A DNA stretch of 45,000 nucleotides from Cristatella mucedo (GCA_009760855.2 WPIO01000011.1:5032501-5077500); one strand, 5' to 3'. Shown: positions 22,104 through 33,890, counted from the stretch's first letter. The notes: a model not told the origin generated them from the letters alone. A program made the numbers and translations.

Positions 22104-24436
22104 GAGAGAGGGAGAGTGAAAACGGACGGAAAAAGTAATAGCTTGAGATGAAAGAGAGAGAAATGCAAAAGGTAAACAGAAGGATGAGAGAGATAGGCCA
22201 CGGGGCTGTGAGATGAGAGGTTGAGATGAGAGATGAGAGGAAGAGAGGACTCGATCAGAGAGATAGGCAATGAGAAGTGAAAGGGGAAACAGAGGCCGAT
22301 CTCAAGTAAATTTGTGACCAGTCCGTTGGGCCTTGGTAAGGCAATGCCAGTGCGGCCTGACAATTCAACGGGCTCTATGCTTTGTTCTTTTCCGTATGCC
22401 AGACGTGCTTACGAGAGAGCCCGCTTTTTTACTGCAGACGACGGGAAAGAGAAGTCTGTCTCTGTGCTATTGGACGGAGAAGAGTCAGTGCTCATCTTTA
22501 TGGATTCGGTAAGCATGCGGTGCACGGCATTCTCGTCCTGTCCACCAACCTCACTCAAGCCGTCGCAAGGCTTTGAAACGTGCTGGTGAAAGCCTTTCCA
22601 GCAGCCTGGCCGACCGGCCTTCGAAGAATTGCAGTGGCGCCTCGACGAAGCTTTCGCCCGGCAGTTTTTGCTGCCGCTCGCTGTCTGTCGTCCAGGAGCA
22701 CCCAGCCGTTCGCCCTGCGATACGCCTCAATGGTTTTGGTAACGCGAGGTTTTGAACGAGCTAAATCGTCTGCCTCCTCATCTGCCCAAAGCACTGTCCT
22801 TTTTGATACTATCCAGCGAGATCCACTGGGGGGGGGGAGTGCTTGATGCTGATCAAAGCACTTCAAGGTATCAGCTGCCACGATTCTGCGCAAACGGCTG
22901 CTTACTCTTAACGTCCATGCTTTGTCCATTGTCCGACGAGTCTTATTATCATCGCTAGAGCAGTTCGAGTCTAGCAGCTGCTAAATTCAATATGCAGTCA
23001 AGCCCTTACTTCCCATGGGCTGTGATGCCGAAACACAGTGGCCCGATGCCTTACGGCGGTACCAGGAGTTATAAGGCCGCTTGACCACTAGACCGACGGT
23101 GATGTGCGTCTCGTTTTTGCAAGATCCCGTAGATAGCGATAAACTGTACGGGCTTCATTTAGATCGCCGATTGCAGGATTACGACAAAAACAACTACGAT
23201 CCGAGCTCTGCTAATGCATACATCGTGGTCTACGCTGTGACGGACAAGGCTTCGGCTTCCGAGGCCAAAGGCCTGCTCAAGAATCTGCGCCACTTCGAGA
23301 AGGATAAGGCCATCATTCTCGTGGGAAACAAAGTAGACCTGGCTCGAAAGCGGCATGTCTCCACTGAGGGTAAGCGCCCGTGGACCGAGACGCACGTCTT
23401 GCCATTAGGAGCGGCCATGCTCCCTCGAACACGTGACTTCGTATCGGGTTCGACACGGCCCTAGCGAACCGACCATTTCTCATTAAGTGCCTGATTGACA
23501 ACAGCTTCGCGCGGCATCTAAATGCCTCGAGCACTCGCCGAGAAGACCAGTCGAGTGGTTGGCCGAATTGCCGCGGTGCCCTGAGTGGCCTGATCTCGAT
23601 GAGCCGACTCGAGGCTCGAGGCGTTTACATTCGCCAGCGAATCCAGCCATCCAACAATTTCCGGCTTAACGTACCCGATAACTCCTCGCTGCTGAAGTTG
23701 GACTCCTCCTTCGCAATTATCCCGTGAAACTGCTGGGCCTGCAGATAGGGGCGGTAGCTCAGCTCAGCCATGCTTGTTATCGTCGATGCTACACGTCTTG
23801 TCCAGGGCAGCGCTAAGCGACCCGTAGCGAAGGGAGCGAAGAGCCGAGGCTTCGAAAAGAGCGAGGTACACGTGGTGGGTGGGGGGTACAGGGAGCGCCT
23901 GGCCTCTCTGGCCCAAACCGTGGCCGGCTCATGCTATCTGCTGTTTGTCTGGCTGCTTCCTTTCGTTCGTGTGGCTGCTTCCTTTATCAGACACCCGAGG
24001 CCAAAAGCATGCGAAGCGATGCTCGGTGAAAATGCTTGTTAGAAACCGATTGCCTGTCTAGCTCTGAGGATGCGGCTGTACGAGAAAACCGCCGAGTGTT
24101 TCGGCTGGCGTGCTGCTGCCCGATAGTTGGCAGCAGCACAATGGTTTCCTCCTGCCGGCCGGCTGGCTGGCTACAGCGAACGCGTGCTTTTCTGTAGATG
24201 GTCAGCGAATGGCTGCAACGTTTGATGCCGAGTTCATCGAAACGTCGACTATGCTAAACCACAAGGTTGACAACTTACTGGTTGGCATTCTGAGTCAGAT
24301 CAGACGCCAGGCCGAAAAAGCCGCCGAGCCGGAGGTAGCGAGCAAGGCCAAGGACTTCAAGAAGTCCATAAAAAGTTTCCTGGGCAAGCTGATTAGCAAG
24401 AGCTCACCGGAGAAGTGCATGCAGATGGACGTGTAG
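21079..24436 (+). CDS. RGK-family (Rad/Gem/Rem/Kir) Ras-like GTPase, four coding exons
   Basis: The coding sequence joins 21079-21715, 22438-22508, 23177-23369 and 24198-24436, giving 379 residues plus stop. Intron phases are 1, 0 and 1 and every join stays open. Seen: a low-complexity N-terminal extension (1-180); P-loop GGSGVGKT at 187-194; a segment reading VSVLLDGEESVLIF in place of the usual switch region, with no DxxG motif; NKVD at 287-290; ETS at 315-317; a basic C-terminal tail ending KCMQMDV with Cys374 and no CAAX box. Known for the family: RGK proteins lack a canonical DxxG motif and prenylation, bind the beta subunits of voltage-gated calcium channels and inhibit the channels, bind 14-3-3 and calmodulin, and act at the inner plasma membrane and cytoskeleton. 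The C-terminus resembles the conserved RGK end (Cys a few residues before a hydrophobic terminus). Inference: the only RGK gene visible here; whether it is orthologous to a particular RGK gene cannot be decided by eye. Confidence 0.92.
21780..22270 (+). repeat. (GA)n-rich purine tract in RGK intron 1
   Basis: Nearly continuous GA dinucleotides, with AGAGAC and AGAGAGAC variants, fill most of the 722-bp first intron. The purines are on the coding strand. Open frames across it translate to Arg-Glu repeats and are artefacts. Confidence 0.9.
22438..22508 (+). CDS. RGK exon 2: switch-region segment
   Basis: This 71-nt exon sits between a strong acceptor (CTTTTTTACTGCAG) and the donor TCG|GTAAGC. 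With the single base from exon 1 it encodes residues 213-236, DDGKEKSVSVLLDGEESVLI and then FMDS. The DGEE-hydrophobic pattern matches the beta2-beta3 region of RGK proteins. The exon ends in phase 0. Confidence 0.87.
23177..23369 (+). CDS. RGK exon 3: central G domain with NKVD
   Basis: It encodes residues 237-300, including YIVVYAVTDKAS (beta4 and the helix after it) and IILVGNKVDLARKRHVSTE with the guanine-specificity motif NKVD. The start at 23177 (CCGATTGCAG|GAT) was chosen because exon 2 ends in phase 0 and this is the AG in the right phase. The stronger-looking acceptor TTTTTGCAAG at 23123 would put a TAG in frame three codons on. The donor GAGG|GTAAGC leaves one base of codon 301 (phase 1). 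The exon body is secure; its 5' edge is less so. Confidence 0.85.
24198..24436 (+). CDS. RGK exon 4: end of G domain and C-terminal tail
   Basis: The acceptor GTGCTTTTCTGTAG precedes AT, which with the last G of exon 3 rebuilds Asp301. The exon encodes GQRMAATFDAEFIETS, where ETS is the G5-like motif, then a helix ending ILSQIRRQ. It continues with a Lys-rich tail (KAKDFKKSIKSFLGKLISK) suited to membrane or calmodulin binding, and ends KCMQMDV before TAG at 24434-24436. No CAAX box is present, as is usual for RGK proteins. Confidence 0.92.
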
Positions 24437-24537
24437 ACCATGCATGACAGCAACAGGTCGCCATTAGCACATGAAAACTGAGGCCGGGCCGGCAGAACCT
24501 TTGCCTATGCTGGATCAGCGCTAATGTAGAGCCGGTA

Positions 24538-24651
<114 letters not shown>

Positions 24652-25046
24652 GTCCCAAACTCGCCGCACTTGAATGCACGCGTGCGTGGAGCAGCTGGCA
24701 TGCTGCACGTGCCCCATGTACAAAAGTGCCGGTCCACCTGCCCTCTGGGCGCTTCAGCACAGCTCCCTGGCCGGTGTGGCTGACGTTTGGCGTGGCCAGT
24801 TTTACGGTCGCTGCAGGCCGCCGGTGGTGGTTTTTCGCGCCCACGACCTTGCCTCGGAGTTTGCTGGCCAGGCGGGCCGGGCGGTTAGCCGCCGGTGAAG
24901 ACGGCGTCAACGACGCCGTATCGCAGGCCTCGAACAGTGTCGTGGCTGAGTGCACACTCGCGCTCTTTGACACCGGAGTTCGCTGGTGGACAGTTCTATT
25001 GCATCCTTTTTTGATAGCTGTCAAGGGTACTGATTATTTCTTTCTT

Positions 25047-25052
25047 AATAAA
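25047..25052 (+). terminator. Candidate polyadenylation signal AATAAA
   Basis: This is a canonical hexamer in T-rich sequence about 610 bp after the RGK stop codon. It would give a 3' UTR of about 630 nt that includes the (GA)n array. No transcript evidence is available. Confidence 0.45.
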
Positions 25053-25548
25053 GAGCTTAATTTTTACTCCTCATTGCACGGCAGCGTTTACAGCGGGCAG
25101 TTTTTTCACAGCGAGCAGCTTTTTTCGGACCTTGGGCATGCGAAAGGACTCAGTAATTCCTGCGAATCCTTGCTTCGCCACAGCGGCATGCTGCAGCGAG
25201 CTCTCTCGTTCCTCGCGTTAGTCAATCGCACAGCTAGCCATACGACGCTCGCCCTATTCAGGCCGCTGAGCCACGGTTACTCGAAAAAACGGCAAAGGGA
25301 AGCATAGTGACGGAGGCACGCCGGAAGCAACGATACGGATTCCTAGCTGCGCCTGAGGCCGGCAACGCTTCGTATAAGCAGAAGAACTACGCCCACACTC
25401 GTTCTGGAGTTCGTCAAGTCGATTAGCAACGCAACGAGTAACAATTAGTGCAACGGCTAAGCCTGCCCTCGGTGGGAGCCCCAGCCGCTGGCCACGTTTC
25501 TCACCGACCCAGGCCGTGAGCCCTAATAATTGAGGGTAAGAGCGATAA
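25053..25548. other. Region 3' of the RGK gene, nothing recognised
   Basis: A plus-strand frame of 193 codons runs over 24726-25307 through the probable 3' UTR and beyond. It has no similarity I recognise and overlaps the candidate poly(A) signal, so I do not call it a gene. Confidence 0.4.
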
Positions 25549-26105
25549 TAATTGTATTCGTATAGCGCCCTCAGAGAGCTTTATTCCTTTCTAGGCACTT
25601 TACATGTGGCATATAGGAAGCTTGAAAATATTGCTAGTGATAACAAGTATGGTGTAAGCGCGCATGAACACACCAAGGACACTTCATAAGGACCTTCATT
25701 AGCTAATGTTGTGAGGAGAAAGTGCGTTTTTCAGCTGCTTTTTAAGTGTCATTTAGTCAAGTGGTGTCATGACGTCAGTCGGGAGTGAGTTCCAAGATTT
25801 TGGGGTATGCGAACGAAAGGCACGTGTCTCCAGAGGATTTGAGCTTGATTCGAGGCACAGCTAAATGACTTGAGTAAGATGAGCGGTTGATAAGATGCCT
25901 AGCCTGATTTGGGAGTAGCCCGGACAGCGGGGCTGAAGCAAGAAAATAAAGGGGCGTGAAAAAATGAGTGAAAAACCGTGAACTGCTGGTGCATTGCTTT
26001 TTTAGGGAGCCAGTACAGATAGGTGAAAAGTCGTGTGACGTGGCTCACCATGGACAAGCCTGGCTGTAGAGTTTTGCACAAATTGAAGGCCCCTGGGGTA
26101 GACCA
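25549..26105 (-). mobile_element. LINE family B 3' fragment, minus strand
   Basis: On the minus strand, 26080-25900 (TLQPGLSMVSHVTRLF, YWLPKKAMHQQFTVF) aligns with the YLPVKQ region of the other copies, and the part to 25620 aligns with their C-terminal codons in mixed frames. The end at 25620-25555 is the family B tail in reverse complement (GCGCCCTCAGAGAGCTTTAT). Confidence 0.75.
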
Positions 26106-26609
26106 TCCTCAACTCACTCACGGGTCAATAAAGGCTTGATTAGGTGCTGCTAAGAATCCGTCGGGTACGTTTATTTATGGCGATAGCAGAGTGATTGTGT
26201 TTAGCAACCGCAGCCCAGCCGTGAGTAATGGCCTCCGCTTCATTGGGCTCAAGACGCTGAGCCGGACGCTTTGCTTTGAAGAGAGCAGGAACTGTTAATT
26301 AGGTTGGAATAATCCCATCACGAGTAGAACCCTCATAGAGATCAATAAGAACGACTAACCCACCAGTGATAGTCTTCTACCCTTTCGCATTGAAGCACCT
26401 GCCCGAGTAGAACCTTACCGTATTCAGCCTGCATCCCTCCTTCTCCTTATTTCGGTCAATTCTCCGGCTCTTAGTGTAGCCCAAACTTTGGCACCTCACA
26501 GAATCGACGTACTTGGCAGGACGCAAATGCTCGTAGTACTCATGTTCGCTATTCAAAACTCAAGAAAATGTATCGAAGTTGGCTCTTAATATAATTTCTC
26601 TTCTCGAAC

Positions 26610-26653
26610 TGTGACTCTCACGTCAGCCTCTCTCTTTCTCCCTCCGTCACCAA

Positions 26654-26686
<33 letters not shown>

Positions 26687-26760
26687 ATTCCTGTTCCCAC
26701 TCTTTCTCGCCCGCGTCTTTCTCTCTCCATCGCCCGCGTCTTTCTCTTTCCCGTTTTCTC
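26610..26760. repeat. CT-rich tract with (CTGT)n
   Basis: TCTGTCTGTCTG and CTCTCTC blocks. Confidence 0.85.
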
Positions 26761-26884
26761 ACGATAGACGGAGCTATGCCTGAGCAAGGATTAGGCTCAA
26801 ACGTTATACGAATCGCAGGCTTCATACCAGCAGAGACTGATAATATAAGAAATGCTCTAATATTGATATTAATTTTATTGTCTG

Positions 26885-27036
26885 AATTAGCAGCCTCTTT
26901 TTATAGCGATAAAAGATAGCTAATGGCTTTCACCGCCGCTAGCGGTTGGCAAAAAAGATCGCACACTGCAGAACTCGAACCCACGACCTCGGTCGTGAAG
27001 AGTGAGCACCTTACCTTCTGTACTATAGCGTCCCGT
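26885..27036 (-). mobile_element. tRNA-derived SINE, type 2, minus strand
   Basis: The minus strand reads AGTACAGAAGGTAAGGTGCT at the head, CGAGGTCGTGGGTTCGAGTT around the B box, GCGATCTTTTTTGCC in the middle and TCGCTATAAAAAGAGGCTGC at the end. It shares middle and tail with the copy at 14.1 kb, so this is a second SINE type in the window. Confidence 0.75.
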
Positions 27037-27204
27037 ACTGACCACACTTTTCTTGCTTTCGATCTTAGGGCACCCCTCTCTTTCCTTTCTCTTCCTCCTC
27101 TCCCTCCTCTTTTTCTCAGTGTCACTCCTCTCTGTCGCTATATCGTTTTATCTACATGTCTCTCGATTGCTATCACACAAACATGCCCAAACCCATAAAA
27201 CGAT

Positions 27205-27355
27205 CGCACGCACGCACAACACACACACCAAAACGCACACAAAAAAGACACACCAAAACACACCAACTCACACACATAACACACGCACATCAAGACACAT
27301 CAAAACACACACTCCGGAACACACACTAACACATACACAAACACGCAGACACAAG
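27205..27355. repeat. Degenerate (CA)n
   Basis: ACACAC with many single-base interruptions (ACACCAAAAC, ACACATAAC). Confidence 0.88.
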
Positions 27356-27507
27356 CTTGAAGTGAATTCGTTTATTTTATATTTCCTACCAGTATTTGAA
27401 AGTTGGCGTGCATCAAACGATCAGAGCCCGCCTAGAGGAAGAACTGTGGCGACACCCAAACTTTTTGAAGAAGTACTAGACGGTAAATGCATGTGTATGC
27501 ACGTAGA

Positions 27508-27592
27508 AGGCAAGCAAACGTAGAGCACCTAGAGAGAGATTAAGTTCTCTGAGGGCGCTTTATCAAGTGCATTTTTATTATTATTGTTATTA
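27508..27592 (+). mobile_element. Solo LINE/SINE B tail, plus strand
   Basis: AGAGATTAAGTTCTCTGAGG and GCGCTTTATCAAG are followed by TTATTATTATTG. It lies just upstream of the LINE fragment at 27.6-28.1 kb and is a separate insertion. Confidence 0.7.
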
Positions 27593-27619
27593 TTTGAACC
27601 TACTCGATCAATACTTTAC

Positions 27620-28075
27620 TCCGATCTCCCACCAGGCTAAAAGTCGTACCACCCCCTTTTCTTAATCCAATCGTGCAGCTACACCACGTACGAACATCAT
27701 ATACTTTGAAGACCGTGCCTTTAGTTCGTATGCTTCCAAAGTCTGGAACTCAGTCCTGACTGGCGTCACGACATCCCTTGACTTGACGACATTTAAAAAG
27801 AAGTTAAAACGCATCCAGTGATCGCAACATTTACTGGGCCTATATGATTCGTCCTTTATGTGCTTCTGCATGTTGACACTGCGATTGCTGCTACTAATCA
27901 TACATGCTTTGTAACCCTATGCATGTAACCTTTAACCTTGTTATGCTTGTTGACCTTGAGTATGCTGTCACAAACCATTCAATCATACTTCCTTTGCAGC
28001 ATATGTAAAGCGCCTAGAAGTAAATTAAGTTCTCTGCGGGCGCTAAGCTAAAGCATTTTTTATCGCGATTACTAC
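27620..28075 (+). mobile_element. LINE family B 3' fragment, plus strand
   Basis: From CCCACCAGGCTAAAAGTCG the sequence parallels 43955-44380 base for base over long stretches (for example AAGACCGTGCCTTTAGTTCG against AAGAGCGCGCCTTTAGTTTG). It ends with AAGCGCCTAGAAGTAAATTA and AGTTCTCTGCGGGCGC, the family B tail. The frame is broken by stops. Confidence 0.78.
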
Positions 28076-29082
28076 AATCATGACTTTTGGTGCTCCTTTA
28101 TAGAGCTTATTTAGTCTATCTAGTCACTAGTGTGCCATTTCTGGACCCGGTGGATATGAGCTGCTTAGTGGTAAGAACTTTGAACGTGATTCACTCGTGT
28201 CTTTGCTGGTACACCCAGCTAAGGATGTAGCTGCCGAAGCGCTTCGTATAAAGGACATTTATCAGTAACAGCTGTGGGAGTGACAACTATCTACGATGGA
28301 TCGTAAGCAATTCTCGCTCTTCTAGAGAATCTCTTACTCCCTGCTCCCTTACTCTCCTTTCCGTAGAGCTTGGAAGTAACCCGACCCGTGCACCAACCTC
28401 GGTCGCCTCCAAACAACCGCAGTCACTTTCGTTATTGAATAATCTTATGTTAAGAATTGTATATAGCTCTAAGATAGTATTTGTATTTAAGACCCTTTCG
28501 AAAACCCTCTCTAGCTTTAGAAATAGGCCTAATAGATACTCTAGCTTTTAGAAATGACAAGCCTTTCACCCGTCAAGAATGACGGTAGGAAGATTGCATT
28601 AGAACTTCTCCCCACCCACACCTATCAGTCGCTCGTCTGAGTAGAAAATTCAAGTTCACCATCCCCCGTTATTCTTCTTGGTAACTAGCCTGATTAAGCG
28701 ACTAATCGCTGAACCGGTTTTTCAGAGCAACTATCTTAAACCAAGAAGCAGTCCTGTCGCTGTCACTCCGTTTCAAGGAACGGAGTTACGTGGTTCAAGT
28801 TTATACGGTAAAAAATTCACTAGAAGCGGAGAAAACCCGCAAACCTACACACCAGAGAACGGTCGCAGAGAGATAACATTTAGTAGGAATCCTTGGTAAG
28901 GCACATCTGAAAGCGTCGACCAGCGAAGCTACCTTAGCCAGCTGTTTAATTTGTTCCCCCACTAGTCCAAATAGTGCAATCTTGAAGTAGACAATACTTT
29001 GGTGCCCCGCGACCACGTGCTTACTACTAGCCTTTTTAAGTTCACGGGAAAAAGTAGAGTGCTTACAAAACGGATGCAGCGA
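28076..29082. other. No gene recognised
   Basis: Moderately AT-rich with no long convincing frame and no clear repeat. Confidence 0.4.
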
Positions 29083-30055
29083 GATGGTTCGGGACCTGAC
29101 TGGACGGTTCAGGGATGGGACGGATGGGCACGGGAACTTACACAGTGTTACAAACGTGGTGTGCGGCTTCAACGTCCTTGGAGAACTAGTCGGCAAACAC
29201 AGCGCTCGTAATGGTTCTAGTCTCAGCCGCCCCCCCCCCGATAAATGCTGGCAACGCCTGGACCTTGTAGCACGGCTGGCTACTTTAGGTGCTGCACCAA
29301 TGCACGAAGGTGAGCCGATCGCACGAAGGTACAGGACCGCAGCAGTCATAACAACAGGAAGACACGGGCCAGAAGGAACGGAAGCTATCGCAGGTATGGA
29401 AGCAATCGGAGGGACGTTACGGTTCGAGAATGACCGAGGTGGGACGGACGGCTCGGGGTGGGAGTTTTCTGGACGGCACGGCTCAGCATTAGACGGCTCG
29501 ACATGGTACTTTTCGGGATGGTTCGGGTCGGGATAAGTGGGCACATGATGGGACAGAACGCCGCAGAACGGGAGCAGCCGAACCTTTCGGGCAGGGATAC
29601 TTAAGAACGAGACCGGAACGAATGGTTCGGCACGGCCTGAACGGAATGACTTGAAACTTGTTGTTTCGGGATAGGATGGTTCGGGACGGTTCATGACGGA
29701 ATGGCTCGGGACGGGGAATGAAAGAGTGAACGGTTCGGGTAGGTGGGTTCAAGACGGGACTGGTGGACACGGGACGGGACAAGGAAGACACGGGACTGGG
29801 CTGGAAGGGACATGATAGGACAGGATTTTTCGGGAAGGATGCTTCCGGATAAGCTGGAACGGGAATGGCGGGATTCGAGCAGGGGGTTTTCGAAATGAGA
29901 CTGGTGGGCAATGGACGGGGCATGACGACGCCGGACAGAGTGACCGCGAGCAAGATGAGACGGTACGGGACACGACAGGGCTGAGGAGGAGTGGCTTAGA
30001 GTGGGGCGGAGGCTTGCAGAGCCGGTTTGGCAAAGAGGTGGGACAGAACGAACAG
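29083..30055. repeat. Degenerate G-rich repeat (GGTTCGGGACGG-like), about 1 kb
   Basis: Short motifs such as GGTTCGGGACGG, CGGGATGGTTCGGG and ACGGGACGGGACAAG recur at roughly 10-12 bp spacing for nearly 1 kb. The minus strand is C-rich and yields Pro/Ser/Arg frames in all registers, which I treat as repeat artefacts. Confidence 0.7.
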
Positions 30056-31040
30056 GACTTACCAACAGCGATATATGAATTGGTTATTATTAAGATTGGC
30101 GCTTGTGAATGCTTACTTAGAAGAATAAGCTGTGGAATCTACATGGACTTTCGCAAAGTGAAGGTCACTAATAAAATGCAAATTAGACTCCTAAGCAGCC
30201 TTCTATGCATTGACCAAAGATAAGATTCTTAAACCATTCTTATTAGCTTCTCGGTCGTGTGTGGTTCACTAAACATGACTTGGCTCATGAGCGAGCCAGA
30301 AAATGCAGGCTCGGGATACAAGCTTGCCAGACCAGGAAAAAAACAAGTGGACGTTGGCCTTTTCTATGCTGACAACCATGTTTTTAGCAGGGTGATTATC
30401 GGTACCAGCTGGCCCCCGACGGTTTGACTAGTCCAGGGGTCGCACCAGCCCACACGTGCCCCCTCTGCTTTATTTGTGTAGAAAACATTGGAGATCGAGG
30501 GTGCTTCAAGAAAAACCATAGTAGAATGAGCGTTCGGGCGCTCAATGCATTCGTGTTAGAAGCAATGGTCATGAGATGATGCGGCACCTTCAAAAGCAGT
30601 AAACCAGCAGACTCAACCGTGAGTACATTCAAAACCATGTCCAGAAAAAATCAAGTTCAAATCGCTGCTGATTGTGAGAATTTTGAACGAAGCTTTAAAT
30701 GATAAGTTTAGAGGTCAAAGTTATGCTTGGTAAGGGGAAAGCATATCAACCGCTGACTCCAAAACCAAACTTCTAGATACATTTTCCAATAGGGCTTTGC
30801 TATCTTGATAGAACTAAATACAAACTGTTTTTCTACTGTTAAAGCTTCAGGATTTGGTTTTAAACAAGAAAGGTGCATTCATCTGATAGCAGAAAATTGA
30901 GTTGCTGCGCAAGAAAACAAATAGGAGAGTGAGATAAATGAGAGAGACAAAATAGCTGTTGAGAAAGAGCAAAGACAGGGAGAGAGCGAGAGAGATGGGA
31001 AGAAAGGACAGAGGGAGAGAGAGAGGGGGAGAGATACAGA

Positions 31041-31110
<70 letters not shown>

Positions 31111-33889
31111 TAGACCCAGATAGGCTGGGAGGAGAGAGAGGGGATAAAAAGAGAAGGGGCTAGACGGAAAAAGTGAAAGCATGAGGAGGAATAAGATGAG
31201 ATGGAGTGAGATTGGGAGACAAGAAGAAGAGAGAGAGAAAAGTGAAGCTGGAAGGGATGCCTGAAAGATAACCGTAGATTGCAAAGCAAATCGCGCGACA
31301 TGCTAAGAAAGCATATTCCTTCGTGCTTACTGACGGCAGCCTGGATGCCAACAATGGTAGAGCCTAGTATTAGCACTGTGTAATCAAAAGTGGGATCACT
31401 TGCATTAGTCCCGACCTCAAGCCACGTTAACTGAGTTACCAGGGCCATTGATGGCTGCGACCGCTCTGGTTCAAGACGTCAGGGAATCGATGGAGAGTAT
31501 CGAACGTCCAATCAAGTTGGAAACGTCATCTGGCGGCTATGGCCCGCATTTTTGACAAATCAGACCGTTGTCTATCGCCAAAGCCGTTCCATGAGCAGTC
31601 GTACCAATAGCTTTTGACCCAAGAAAGTCTTTCAGTGACTGTAGCACGAGTAGCAAGTGACCGTTCGAGTTAATCTGGGCACATTTCCTCACATCCCCAT
31701 GTGGGCACACCGAGCATTCGCGTTACACGCCTTCTCAGTGAAAAATTGGCACTGAACAATTAGCTCGCTAAAGGGTGTCACGTGACGTCATTCTCGTGCA
31801 ATCCAAGTCAGTAGCGGTTGCAAACTATTTCCAGACCTTCTTCCTATGCACGGCTTGCCGCGATTCCAAACGACCCCCTGCAGGACAGCAAACCACCAAG
31901 TTACTCGTATATCACGCACCTGCAACATGAGTGAACTGTTTCAGCTATTGCCAGTTGTCCGATCGATCACCTGCCCGATCTTCAACAGCCCGATTCGGAT
32001 GCCGTGCAAACCGGCGCCGAATGACTGGGGCGCATGTACGGCTAAGCGAACGCTTAGTGAGGACCCATCTCGAGGTACTTGTGTTAGATGCGCGAACTAG
32101 TGCACGTGCGGCCAGGCCGTAGGCGTCGTTCTTGTTGTGTCGTTCGTGTCCGAAACCGTGCGACAGCTGCCAAGTGAAGGCATTCGCTGCTCCGAGTGAG
32201 AGGTTCGAGCTGCTCGGTCAGGCTCTGCAGAGTCGCAGAGTGGGCTACAACTACTGATCGCCTTCAATTGTTAACTGGCCGCATCCATGGCGGCGAGTTC
32301 AAGTGGAGCCGCTAATTCTTTCACAAACAACTGACTAGATAGCTAAGTATACCATTGTGCGGTTCTATTGGAGCCGTTTATTCTTCAAATGCTTGCGGAC
32401 AGCCTACTAGCTAGCACTCTACTTTACTGATGGTATTCAGAAATGATTGCTAAGCACTCCCCTTCGGTCATCGTGAAGATTGAAGCAGCTATCAATGGCG
32501 ATGCGGAATTTTCCTGCCGACAAATCTCAAAGCACAGGCCATGGTCCGACCGGCGTACTCGCCAAGGCAATCGTAATGCATTTCCGTTCGATTCCGAGCG
32601 TCAAAAAGCTGCCTTGCAGAAGGATAAGCTATTAAAATCACCTCGATGCCTCGTGCTAGAGGTCAAGCAAGTAATTGGCCTTATCAATTAATGCACATTT
32701 TAGTAGATGACGACCTTTTTGTTAGTAAGCCTGGTTGCAGAGCTTCTAAGTAAACTTTCGCCTAGCTAGTTCTTTTGAATGCCATCCTAACATTCCTTAT
32801 GAAGACAATACGTGTGCATAGTTTCAATAATAACACAAACACGTGTACATAAATAAAAGCGGTGTATACACCACAGACACAAATTTATTTTCATTAGATT
32901 AAAATCTTCATGCCATAACTAGGTCGGATCGAGTGCAAAATTTCTGTAGAAACTGTATTCTTTACTGATAAGATAGGGATAAAACGCGAATGCAGAAATT
33001 AATTACTGTGTGAAATATATTCTGGGAGTATGGTTTGTTCAGTGTCTCATTGAAGATTTACAGAACAGAAAATCATGCAAGGAAACCAATGTGGCTTCCG
33101 AACTGTTATCACACCAAGAAATAAAATGCCAACACAGTATCCAATGTCACTATTATAATGTGGTGTTCCCTACCATTATTCATTTGTATCGCTTGCTGAG
33201 GTCACTGCATTATTACGTAATTGTTCACAAATAAATCGACTTCGACACTGGGTGCCAGAAGCCGCTCAGATCCTACGAGTAGAAGTTGGGTCCATGTCCT
33301 AAGGTTAGTTTTTCATTCAAGGTTCCGTGTACACGAGTACATGCTCCTAATCGTGGAGTGAATGCATTGAGAATGATTGATATGGAGGTCTATCTGGCGC
33401 TTTGAAGAGACTCGCGTTTCGCTAAGACATGAATTGTCACACGTTATCGTTTAGCGAAAGATTAGAAATAATGGAATTTCTTCATAACCTTTTTTTCTTG
33501 TGGAAATTTACCTTGAGCAACAGCCCTAGTATAGAATTATAAAAGACAACCAACTTAAAGTGACTCCGTTTTTTTAACTCTGGAAATAAACATGTTATTA
33601 TTCCTACGCTTCTGCATTATGTCACGGCCTTCCAAATGCCTGATCACTACCATCTCAAAGGGTGTCGTCCTTCCATTAAAGACGAGAGTCAGTGGGTAGA
33701 AATTTAAATGCTTAACATGAGCTGTTGTCCCTCGCAATAAGTAAGCCAGTAGGATGTTGGTCTGTAGTTACAGAAGTCTCGTATTCTACTCGCAAGGACG
33801 ACCTGGCATATTCTTGTTACTTAGAAGTGGTTAGATATCAAGTATGGCGGAATAGCCTATTAAAATCCAGCTGATCGTTCAGGAATGCT

Positions 33890-33890
<1 letters not shown>
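30056..33890. other. No gene recognised apart from the GA tract
   Basis: Short frames at 31846-32100, 32443-32691 and 33010-33234 are unrecognised; the one at 32443 follows a possible acceptor (GATGGTATTCAG). AT-rich from 32.7 to 33.9 kb. Confidence 0.35.
30920..31250. repeat. (GA)n-rich purine tract
   Basis: GAGAGA core at 31042-31107 with GGGAGAGAG flanks. Confidence 0.9.

Noticed and set aside
23750-23790. tRNA-like start (GGGGCGGTAGCTCAGC) in RGK intron 3
   Set aside because: No anticodon arm, TPsiC arm or closing acceptor strand could be found downstream.
24726-25307. Plus-strand frame of 193 codons after the RGK gene
   Set aside because: No recognisable domain, spans the likely 3' UTR and its poly(A) signal, and has uneven composition.
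28801-30065. Long Pro/Ser/Arg-rich frames on the minus strand (297 and 154 codons)
   Set aside because: They largely coincide with the degenerate G-rich repeat and overlap in several registers.
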